This document shows, piece by piece, positions 55,957-64,000 of a stretch of 64,000 bases of DNA (position 1 is the first letter of the stretch; every line of letters begins with the position of its first letter). Below the pieces are notes generated by a model. That model searched no databases and was not told the origin of the DNA. It worked only from the letters and a program-made list of their open reading frames with translations. This DNA is from Mariannaea sp. PMI_226 (taxonomy: Eukaryota; Ascomycota; Sordariomycetes; Hypocreales; Nectriaceae), in assembly GCA_024336345.1 (NCBI GenBank), contig JANFOG010000015.1, positions 186,001 through 250,000 on the forward strand. Direction: 5' to 3'. The position numbers and the translations under genes were made by a program.

Positions 55957-57756
55957 ATGGTGTTTGCAAAGTTGATGCCAAATTATGCTGCCGCATCAGT
56001 GGCTTTGTCCTTTGGGGGCTTCCTCAATGGCTTTGACACGGGATGCATTGGTAGTATCGTCCACATGGCTCAGTTTGCCAATTCCTTTGGAAACCTTACA
56101 TCATTCGTTCTAGGACTTACTGTATCCGTGATCATGCTCACCGGGGCTTTCCCAGCCATCTTTGCAGGTTCACTAGCTGATCGGTATGGGCGGGTCCGTG
56201 TTATCCCACTCGGAGCTATCCTCTTCGGCCTGGGAGCTCTGTTGCAGTGCACTGCGTTTAGTCTGGCCCAATTCATTTTCGGACGTGCCATCGGTGGACT
56301 CGGTGAGGGCATGTTCCTGGGCAACATTGCCGTGTACATTACCGAAGTGGCCCCTCTGAGACAGCGGGGGAGGTTGACGGCTCTTCCTCAGTTCATGGCA
56401 ACCGCTGGTGTATGCTTGGGTTACTTTTGCTGCTACTTTACAGCCTCAGTCCAGTCTAGCATGGCATGGAGGCTTCCCTATGTCATTCAGGTTGTTGTGT
56501 CAGTGTGCTTAGCGTTATGTTGCTTGTTGTTACCCGAGTCTCCTAGGTGGCTCATGTTGCAGGGACGAGCAGATGATGCGCTGCGGTCTCTGGGACTGCT
56601 CGACTTTGATCTAGACGAAGCTCGCCGGGATATTCTGACTACTGTGGAGCAGCAACCGTCACTGTCAACATGGCAAAGCTTTCTGCTACTCTTTAGTCGA
56701 GGTTATCGCTCGCGAAGCTTGTTGGCTTTTTTCGTACTTGCCATGGCCCAGCTGTCTGGCATTGATGCCATTACCTATGTGAGCTCTCTCTCCCTCTCTC
56801 CCTCTCTCCCTCTCTCCCTCTCTCCCTCTCTCCCTCTCTCCCTCTCTCCCTCTCTCCCTCTCTCCCTCTCTCCCTCTCTCCCTCTCTCCCTCTCTCCCTC
56901 TCTCTCTTACTCTCTTACTCTCAGTCTCTCAGTCTCTCATTCTCTCATCTTCTCTTTTCTCGGTCTAACAACATCCCCAGTACGCCCCCGCACTTTTTAG
57001 ACAAGCTGGGATATCCTCAGACAAAGGATCTCTCGTCTCCTCAGGGGTAGCCTCCATCTCCATGCTTCTTGTTTCCATCCCAGCCTTCATTATGGCCGAC
57101 AAGTGGGGGAGACGTACATCTGCCATTAGCGGTGGACTCAGCCTTGCTGCCATCATGATGCTGATGGGCAGCCTCTACGCAGCCGGGGCCGTGCACCAGA
57201 CGGGAGCTGCGCGATGGATCGTCATTGTCTCCGTTTTTCTCTTTGGCATGATCTACTGTGCCACGTGGGGGATCGTGTCTAAGATCTATGCGAGCGAGAT
57301 TCAGCCTGGAAACACCAGAGCAGCGGCTAATTCGACGGGCATGGCACTAAGTTTTGTACGTATTCTACTAATAGGAGCAGCGGTAACTAATAAGCCATTG
57401 TTTTAAAATAACTAACAATTTTTACACAGTTTACCAACTGGCTCGTGGCGCTCATCACTCCTATGCTGTTGGCCTCGTCTGCATTCGGCGCTTACTTTCT
57501 TTTTGGAGGCCTTGCCTTGTTCACCGTTGCTGTGCTTGCTGTGCACATGCCCGAGACGTGCGGTCGGTCATTAGAGAGCATTCAGAGTGAGTTCCAGCGT
57601 CCGGCTCTGAGCACGCTCCTAGCTCGGTTCCGCCCAGCTGCAAGGAGAGAGCAGCAGTCAATCATCACTCCTGGAGAAGAGCACGAGTTGCAGACAGGGA
57701 CTACAGGAACTGCTACATCAGTTGCCATTCCAGGGTTGCGTGTGGACGTGGCTTGA
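55957..57756 (+). CDS. MFS transporter, sugar porter type
   Basis: Three exons: 55957-56778, 56981-57355 and 57430-57756, giving 507 aa. Sugar-porter landmarks are SLADRYGRVRVIPLG after TM2, GRAIGGLGEGMF, YITEVAPLRQRGRLTALPQF, LLPESPRWLMLQGR (the PESPRW motif), AQLSGIDAITYYAPALFRQAG across the first splice junction, DKWGRRTSAISGG, and PETCGRSLESI at the end. Twelve helices are expected at the plasma membrane. The start MVFAKLMPNYAAAS is chosen because upstream sequence is a (TA)n and T-run leader. Intron 1 (56779-56980) is unusually long for this window and consists largely of a TCCCTCTC minisatellite. The substrate is likely a sugar or polyol, but PESPRW-type porters include other cargo. Confidence 0.9.
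56787..56905. repeat. Minisatellite of 8-bp TCCCTCTC units inside the MFS intron 1
   Basis: About 14 nearly perfect TCTCCCTC copies are followed by diverged CTCTTACTCTCAG-like repeats up to the splice acceptor. Confidence 0.9.
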
Positions 57757-58040
57757 CAACCTTGCAATCTTTGCTGAACTACAACTTGACAAGCATTTGT
57801 TGCAGTTGAAGAAAAAAAAGCAATTCAGGATCCATATCGGGGTCATTTCCAGCATAGAGATTTTTTTACAACACGTATCACAATAACAACCTGCATTTTT
57901 GACAAACAATTTTTTGTATATTCGCTCTGCAAACCTGAAAACACAAAAAAAAATGTATTACTACAGATCCCAAAACTCCCCATACATACACAACACGCGC
58001 CCACCCTTTCTCGTGTTGCCCTCCTCATTATAGGCCTTCA
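57757..58040. other. Spacer between convergent genes
   Basis: A/T-rich 3' flanks of the MFS gene and of the minus-strand module protein. No further gene was seen. Confidence 0.4.
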
Positions 58041-58096
58041 CTAATCCATGTCACTAATCTTGTTAGCTTTCCTTACTCTGAGGGTGGTAAGCCTAC

Positions 58097-58889
58097 TCAC
58101 AGTAGTGCCAAGGTAAGATCGCCATGAATTCTCGCCTTGAGCTCGATTTCGATCTCGAGGTTTAGGTCTAGTCGCAGCTTGAGAGGGTCCTTGCCACCAC
58201 CACCGCCTTGCTGTTGCTGCTGCTGCTGTTGTTGTTGCTGTTGCTGTTGCTGGATCTGCTGGTTTCGCTGCTGCTGCTGCTGTTGTTGACGGCGATTGGA
58301 TCGCTCCATTTGACGATCATCCTCATCTTCCTCGTCTAGCCAAGCAGGACGCCGGCGACGTCCGGGCTGCTGCTTGGTCTTGGTACCTGGTTTGGGTCGT
58401 TGAGGGGCAGTTTCTTGAGGTGGGGTGGCAGGTTCCTCCTCCTCCTCCTCTTCTTCTTCGTCTTCGTCTTCTTCACCCTCCTCGCTCTCATCATCGTCCT
58501 GAGAGAGGTAATCGTCGTTTAGAACTTCATTATCATTCTCCTGATCATCTTCACCTTCGTCAGACTCTTGTTTGGCTTGATTGGTAGCCTTTTCTGGCTC
58601 GGGTTTTTCTTTCCGAGGCGGTAATGTGGGATTGGACTCTGGGTCCTGCTTTTGGTCCTGCTTTTGGTCGGGCTTGGTCTGATTCTCCATCTCAGGTTTG
58701 GGGCTCTGAGGAGGTGATTGCTGCTGCTTTGGAGATGTTTCGCCTTGAGGCTGAGTGTCCTGCGCTTGTTAGACAATAGACACACAGACAGACAAACACA
58801 CGCGGTGAAGGAAGGAAGGGAGAAAAAAAAATAAAGAACAAGGTAACAAAACTAGAGGGTCATCAGAAGCATACCTGAGGGGAAGACAT
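58097..58889 (-). CDS. Acidic, Gln-rich protein ending in the LDLNLEIEIELKARIHGDL module
   Basis: Exon 1 is 58889-58875 (MSSPQ, donor GTATGC) and exon 2 starts at 58759 (DTQPQGETSPK), giving about 219-228 aa. The protein is disordered: Pro/Gln/Glu-rich, then a long acidic run, RRRRPAWLDEEDEDDR, two Gln runs and GGGGGKD. It ends in an alternating hydrophobic/charged module (LKLRLDLNLEIEIELKARI) and HGDLTLALL. The last codons CTA CT are followed by GTGAGT. Read through, TGA at 58097-58099 is the stop. If spliced to TTAG| at 58054 (47-bp intron with GCTAAC branch), the tail becomes LALLDMD and ends at 58041. The module is shared with the gene at 60484. No enzymatic function is apparent. It lies beside DUF3659/LEA-type genes. 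Confidence 0.75.
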
Positions 58890-59420
58890 TATTGTGTAAT
58901 CAGTGGCTGGTCAACTTTGGAAAAGTCATGGTGAGCCAAAAAAAATTCAAATCTCCTCCCGAGCTCGTCTTGGTCTTTTGTGATGCTTGAAAGCATTGAG
59001 AAACAGGATTAAAGGACTGACGCAATGGACGTCATCACAAACCCTGCCAACCTGTTTGAACGATACTGCGAGATTGGTATCCATTTCTGAATTATCATGA
59101 CGTCAAGAAGCTAGTTAGACAACCCCCCAAATGGCCAACCAAGGATGTGCCAGTTTTTGGTCAGTCAGACTCAGGGTCGTTGGAGTGGAAAGATGGTGGG
59201 AAGGGGGAAGAAGAAGAGGGGGGGGGGGGGGGGTCTGTTGTTGGAAAGTGGAGGAGCAAGGGGAGGTGGGGTAGGCTGGACAAGGGCCTCACAGCAGGGA
59301 ATGGTTATGAACAGAAACATATCAACGTTTGATCTCGGCATTCGAACCATGGCAGAACTTCAATCCATGCCTTGACACAATCCCCGATATTCAATCAAAC
59401 GACAAAAAAAAGAAGGAAAA
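58890..59420. other. Divergent promoter region
   Basis: About 530 bp between divergent starts. It has a G run at 59218-59233 and a GACGTCA-like word near 59029 and another at 59098. No gene was recognised. Confidence 0.4.
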
Positions 59421-60150
59421 ATGGTCATCGGTCTCCTCACAATCGTCTCCATTCCCACCGTCACCGGGGTAGCCGAAGCAGTTTCAGCTCAGAAGCAGCA
59501 AAATGCCAATCTCACCAAAGAACAGGAAAAGTTCAGTCTAGCCTTTGTTATGCCATCTGGTAGTGACGGGAAACTGGAAGAGACAGGAACGGGAGTTCTT
59601 GTGGATAACCAGGTTAGTTTTTATAATCCATCCTCCCAAAAGAAAGAAAGAAAGAAAGAAAAAAGAAAGATATGTCATTTATTACCTTGCAGTATTCACT
59701 TGCTAAATAAATTAAAAAAAAAAAAAACTATAGTTATACCTTAATCTCCCAGATCACCCAGTTGAGGGTCACAAATTCTGTGGTTACTACTTCAAATATC
59801 CTAGCGAAGAGCAACATCTAGGACTTGTCAGCACCATTTCCAACGATCCGCCTATGCTCAACTGGATGTACGTGAATCAGGACACGCATGCAGTTCAGTA
59901 TGGGGGCCGCAAGGACACAATCGGGCACGTCATCGGGCCGTGGGGTTGGAGCAAGGACGACCGCTACCTGACCCTCGAGGGTGATCACGACGTATTTGTG
60001 GCGGTGCAGAACGAGCATGACGGGAAATGGGTGGTATACTGGGACCCCGAGGGGGACATGTTGGAAGAGAAGGACCCAGAACGATGCAAGCCTGTGGCAC
60101 TGCGGCGACGGATGGAGATGGGGGTAGAAAGCCGCTATGTGAGGGACTAG
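59421..60150 (+). CDS. Conserved-type fungal protein of unknown function, 202 aa
   Basis: Two exons: 59421-59612 and 59734-60150. The intron (GTTAGT to TATAG) contains a GAAA repeat and A runs. The N-terminus MVIGLLTIVSIPTVTGVAEAVSAQK is hydrophobic, like a signal anchor or an exposed helix. The core reads LVSTISNDPPMLNWMYVNQDTHAVQYGGR, then IGPWGWSKDDRYLTLEGDHDVFVAVQ and WVVYWDPEGD. This resembles a family of small fungal proteins of beta-rich fold that I know only as hypothetical. It lies within the LEA/DUF3659 group, between the two module-bearing genes. No catalytic residues are evident. Confidence 0.75.
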
Positions 60151-60483
60151 GTTGTTGGTTGCAGATGTAGGTGTGAGGTGTAGGGGTGGTGGGGGGAGGA
60201 GTGGATCGGCGATGGTGTCAAAGGGGGGGGGACACTAGTTATGACCTCATGGGAATGAAATCCTGTTATTTCAGATTCAGTTCAAAGCTATATGATCTCG
60301 TTTGGCTTCTCAAAGCATCTACTTCAGTCATCAATTCATCTTAAACAGAACCCTCCCTCCCAAAAACCAAAAGAAACCACACAAAAATTAAAATCAACTA
60401 ATTTTCACACAAAAAAAAAAGAGAAAAATACACACACACACACTCACACAAAATCTCATCAACTCAAACCACCCCCTTCAATC
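60151..60483. other. Promoter and 5' UTR of the small module gene
   Basis: G-rich near 60181-60232, then an A/C-rich leader with (CA)n at 60431-60447 just before the start codon. No other feature was seen. Confidence 0.45.
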
Positions 60484-60988
60484 ATGTCAACCATGGAAAA
60501 GGAACGTGTCTCCTCTCATGAGGTAGACTCCGATGCTGGTTCAAGTGCCGAGGAACAGCAACCCAAGCAAGTTCAGCGACGAGGCAACAAGAGAAAGGCA
60601 GCCCGCAGGAAGCAACAGTCGGGCCCGCTCGATCAGCTCCCTCTCGGCGGCGACGGTGTCAATGGTGCCGTGAGCGGCGTCACCAACACTCTCGGATCCG
60701 TTACCAACAATGCCGTCGACCAGCAAGGCGGTGGTGGTGGAAAGAGCGACACTTTGCGACTGCGGCTGGATTTGAATCTGGACATTGAGATTCAGCTCAA
60801 GGCGAGGATCCATGGTGATCTAGAACTTGCACTACTGTATGTCAATTCTCCTCCCATCATCATCTCCCCGTTACTCCCCCTTCCCCATCCCCTTCCCCCT
60901 CCTCTTCCTGTGGCCCTATTTCTTACTTTGGAAATACCAATTCAGTACCGGATAAATGCGACTAATTATCTTCCTCCCCAGAAATTAA
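60484..60988 (+). CDS. Small protein ending in the LDLNLDIEIQLKARIHGDL module
   Basis: Two exons: 60484-60836 and 60982-60988, giving 119 aa. The second exon supplies only A-AAT-TAA, so the protein ends LALLN. The N-terminus is charged (MSTMEKERVSSHEVDSDAG), followed by basic RRGNKRKAARRKQQ. A repeated GVNGAVSGVTNTLGSVTNN segment follows, then GGGGGKSDTLRLRLDL and the module with HGDLELALL. Reading through the intron would add about 100 unlikely residues, while the CCCCAG acceptor and conserved end support splicing. The module and the intron position (CTA CT|GT) match the minus-strand gene ending near 58097. Function is unknown; the alternating pattern suggests an amphipathic beta strand pair or an assembly segment. 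Confidence 0.8.
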
Positions 60989-61841
60989 ATTGTGTTTTAT
61001 TGGGGTTTTGTAGTGTATTATGTGTGTGCGAGAGAGTGTGTGGTGTGTGCTTGGGCAGGGCGTTTTATTTTTTTTATATAATTATATATGGATGGATGAA
61101 TGAAATTTTCAACAGTGGCACAAATACAATTACATTCCCTTTTTTTGCTTTTCCTCTCTCTCTTTTCGTAATGAACCTGCTTCCAATTCTTGTGTGAACC
61201 GGTACTGTAGTCCGGGGGATGTCGCGTGTTTGTCGCCGGTTTGTTGCCAGTCTGTCGCCAGTCTGTCGCCAGTCTGTCGTCGGTTCGTGTGCCAGCCAGT
61301 CAGGTGTAGCCCGGTTTTTGTGTAGTCTGTAGTCTGCCGCCCCCCTTCCCCCCGTTTTGGTTTAGAAGCCGTTTGCTAGTGTCTCACCAAGTGGGAAATT
61401 CCTTGGCTGTGGAAGCGTTCCTGGTCCGGTTGTGCTGTCACAATTATGTCAGGCACCAAGAATAACTATGGTCAGTCTAACCAGACATCGTAAGCCGCAC
61501 TGCCGATCCCCTCCCGACACAACAGGTTCTGGAGCATGAGGACGTAATTAAACTGGATAGGTAAAAAAGATATTCTGGGGGAGGGAGGCCTTGCAGGGAT
61601 CATGCAACCAACTCGTTTTCTTTTTTGCTTGGCTCTAGGACAGAAGATGAATATCGTTGTCGTCATATCCCTTCACATGTTTCCATGATGCGATTCACAT
61701 CAAACTCCACAAACGGCTTTCCTGATTTTTCTATGCACTTTTCTCTTTTTCTTTTTTCCCCCTCTTCTCTGTTCCTTTACATCAGTTTTATTTTTATTTT
61801 TTATTTTTTTTTCCCCTTCAAACATATTCCCTCCCAAAGCA
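60989..61841. other. Spacer with 12-bp tandem repeat
   Basis: CCAGTCTGTCG units recur three to four times at about 61247-61283. A pyrimidine-rich leader precedes the next start codon at 61842. No gene is supported. Confidence 0.45.
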
Positions 61842-62510
61842 ATGTCTTCCACAACCCCGCCTGCTTCTTCTGACGAGAGTTCACCCCCCACACATACCAC
61901 CTGGGAGGTTGATGTACCCTTTCGGGGTGATGATGCGCACAGTCCACAGCATCAGCCTCAGCCTCAGATCCGCATCCCAAGAATAACCCCGCTGTCAGGC
62001 TCGCCAGCAGATCTCGCAACAGGTCTCGAGGGCAAGTATGTGGATGAATTTGGCAACATTCTAGACTGGGATGGCACAGTCCTCGGTCGTGTCGATGGCG
62101 ATCTCCCGTCCATGATCGGGAGACCCGTCTCAGCATCTGGACAGATTCTAGATCAGCATGGCGAAACCGTTGGTCATGTCTCGGAAAACTACAGCCAACC
62201 CAAACTGAAGCCTCTCGGGGGAGGCCTCCAGGTGGATGATGAAGGAATCATTTATGATGAGCAGAGAAATGTGGTGGGAAGGCTCAACAGTCCGATCAAT
62301 GACAGCAACAAGAACAACAACAACAACCAAAACACCAATCCAAATCAGAGCAGTCGTGGTCGTGACTGTGATCATGACCACGGTTCTAGTCAAAGTCCCA
62401 GATCACCTGCTGCCCCGCGGCCGGACGAGATATATCTCGATGTCAAGTCGACGTTTGATGGTATCCAGCTAGTCATCAAAATACCCACAGTTTTTAACAG
62501 GGGTAAATAA
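61842..62510 (+). CDS. Short DUF3659/LEA-type protein, 222 aa
   Basis: Single exon. Three DUF3659-like units are visible, each of the form G..(V/I).(D/S).G.(I/V)(L/V)...G..(V/I)G(R/H)V: residues about 60-90 (GKYVDEFGNILDWDGTVLGRV), 93-120 (GRPVSASGQILDQHGETVGHV) and 128-155 (GGLQVDDEGIIYDEQRNVVGRL). An Asn-rich linker follows, then PDEIYLDVKSTFDGIQLVIKIP at the C-terminus, which also alternates hydrophobic and charged residues. Long fungal LEA-domain proteins carry many DUF3659 units; this is a miniature form directly upstream of such a gene. A role in desiccation or stress protection is only inferred from the LEA label of the family. Confidence 0.8.
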   Translation: MSSTTPPASSDESSPPTHTTWEVDVPFRGDDAHSPQHQPQPQIRIPRITPLSGSPADLATGLEGKYVDEFGNILDWDGTVLGRVDGDLPSMIGRPVSASGQILDQHGETVGHVSENYSQPKLKPLGGGLQVDDEGIIYDEQRNVVGRLNSPINDSNKNNNNNQNTNPNQSSRGRDCDHDHGSSQSPRSPAAPRPDEIYLDVKSTFDGIQLVIKIPTVFNRGK

Positions 62511-63122
62511 ATGAAAAATAAATAAATAAAAAATTAACTTTTGTTCACGTACTATTCTGTCGACAAATATTCCGAAAGGTGCAATATTGCGTGTAGAATT
62601 TTAAATCTCTGATAGTTCACAACCGGGGGTGTGGGGTGTGGGGTGTGGGTAGAGTCTCGTGAAAGCCGGTTTCCCGGTATGAGTCTTTCATCACTTTCTC
62701 TCCCCCCCCTCCCCCGCAGCCTCTCCCCTTCTTCGTCGCTGCCTTTCAAGCCTCAGATCTTTTACGTCATTCAATGCACTCGCCACACTTGTTTCTCCCC
62801 GAGGGATCATCGCCATGACGCGTGGTTGTTGTACCGTATTAGAAGGGTGAGGGGAGGGGGGGAGCAGGTTGGCTCGACAAAGGCATCATTGTCGCATGCG
62901 GTGGCTCAATTCTGACGTTTACATATCTGGTGCAACATGTTTTTTTGGCCGGAAACTTGATTTGTAGTTGTAAGTTGATAGAATAAGAAGAAAGAGTTAT
63001 AAAAAGTGACATGTAGACTCTCGCTTTTTCAATGGACTATGTGTTGGCAAAGAGCAAGCCGCAAAAAAAAAGACCAAAAATTCAGCACAAAAATCTCGAG
63101 AAATATTGTACCTCATTTCATT
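62511..63122. other. Spacer upstream of the long DUF3659 gene
   Basis: Contains (AAAT)n at about 62513-62533, GGGTGTGGGGTGT repeats at about 62625-62650 and C runs near 62702. It includes the presumed promoter. No gene was seen. Confidence 0.4.
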
Positions 63123-64000
63123 ATGCAGAATCCGTCGATCCCAGGCGAGTGGAGCAAAGACACGCCAAAAGACACTCCCAGAGAGGAGCAACAAGACCCT
63201 GGTACGTGTTGTCGTCAAAGAAAGTCATTTTTGTCATTGTCGTTGGTTGTAGTATATGTTTTTTTTTTGGTTGAGCATGATATGACTAAATTAATTAATC
63301 CTTACTTACTCTTGTAGTCGATACACAATCCGTTCCTCGAAGCGCAGGCGTCGTAAGCGAGGCCGGTAATGTGGTCGATGACTCTGGTAAGGAGATTGGC
63401 AAGCTCGCAGAGGATTTGGATCCAAAGGAGCTCATTGGTAAGACTGTAACAACTGGCGGAGACATCATCGATGCCTCTGGCGATGTTGTTGGCAAGGCGG
63501 AAATACCAGAGGAACTGGGCGAATATACAACCACACCAGCAAAGAAGACTTCCGGGTTTGGTTTGTCGGGCCTAAGAAGCGCGTATAATACTGTGGATGA
63601 ATCCTTCCGTCCAGTCACTAGTCGACTAGGCTTGGGAAGCAAGTCTGGTAGTGAGCAGAAGTCGACCCCTCAAAGTGAAGCGACAGAGAGGCAGCCCAAG
63701 GAGAAGCTGGGGCAGAAGCAGGTCCAAGAGGAGGGCTCCGGAATTAATCTCGAAGATCGTGATCAGTCGCTCACTGGTAAAGAATCTGACAAGGGTCTCC
63801 AGGAGGTGCCTCCGATGCCCGAAGGAGAGACGACCAAGTCAGATGATGTCAACAACCAAGAAGATTTCGGCGATACTATCAAGCCAGACGATAGCGTCTC
63901 CAGGTTTGATGACACCGCCAAGACGACCTCTGAGAAGAAAGAATCGCCTCCCGAGGGTCTTAAAGAGGTCGAGTCCAAGGCACCCGAGCCTCCAGGTTCC
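63123..64000 (+). CDS. Long DUF3659/LEA-domain protein, N-terminal part
   Basis: Partial; it runs off the right edge. Exon 1 is 63123-63201 (MQNPSIPGEWSKDTPKDTP...) and exon 2 starts at 63318 after CTTGTAG, and stays open to 64000. DUF3659 units are visible at SAGVVSEAGNVVDDSGKEIGKL and GKTVTTGGDIIDASGDVVGKAE, with LAEDLDPKELIGK between them. After these comes a long disordered, charged region rich in Lys/Glu/Ser/Pro (for example EATERQPKEKLGQKQVQEEG). In other fungi such proteins are very long, with many units after this leader. It has the same orientation as the mini DUF3659 gene 612 bp upstream, suggesting local duplication. Confidence 0.85.

Noticed and set aside
60837..61197. Read-through extension of the 60484 gene to about 300 aa
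   Set aside because: The extension is Pro/Leu low complexity; a good GT...CCCCAG intron gives the conserved LALLN end.

Overview
This is nuclear DNA of a filamentous ascomycete (Pezizomycotina). The evidence is many short GT-AG introns (about 47-200 bp) with CTAAC/CTGAC-type branch points, closely spaced genes on both strands, a Zn(II)2Cys6 regulator, an NCS1 permease, YAT-type and MFS transporters, and DUF3659/LEA-type proteins. The genus cannot be fixed from the sequence. The DNA is rich in microsatellites, many of them inside introns and in runs coding for poly-Q, poly-E or poly-H.

Region 1 (1-18.7 kb) is a conserved housekeeping block. It holds the 5' part of a steroid 5-alpha-reductase family gene, a MINDY-type deubiquitinase with a C-terminal CaaX box, an HLJ1/DNAJB12-type ER J-protein, mitochondrial ribosomal protein S19, TAF10, the KDEL receptor ERD2, a ubiquitin-like/WLM metalloprotease, a nitrilase, tRNA-Asp(GTC), MRE11, an F-box protein and an amino-acid permease. 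I rebuilt exon structures from splice signals and reading frame. CACGTG-core sites recur upstream of several of these genes.

Region 2 (18.7-36 kb) is gene-poor, partly AT-rich and decayed. It holds one multi-pass membrane protein gene with an apparent frameshift, two unrecognised ORFs and two decayed coding regions. One of these, at 28.4 kb, is a paralogue of a second wreck at 52 kb.

Region 3 (36-47.5 kb) looks like a catabolic cluster. An NCS1 permease is transcribed divergently from a fused hydantoinase A/DUF917 enzyme, followed by a Zn2Cys6 factor with a very long zinc-cluster spacer. A Gre2-like reductase and a DUF4396 protein come next. The likely joint job is uptake and ring opening of a hydantoin- or allantoin-like heterocycle under a local regulator.

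Region 4 (47.5-53.5 kb) is a second accessory block. It has a 61-bp higher-order repeat, a gene with two CCHC zinc knuckles in a split frame, a 10-bp tandem repeat, an orphan two-exon gene and the second decayed paralogue.

Region 5 (54-64 kb) starts with a TauD/TfdA dioxygenase and an MFS transporter with a minisatellite in its first intron. A group of DUF3659/LEA-type genes follows: two small proteins share a charged, beta-prone C-terminal module and a matching intron next to the stop codon, one is a mini DUF3659 protein, and one is a long DUF3659 protein running off the right edge. An unrelated conserved-type protein lies between them.
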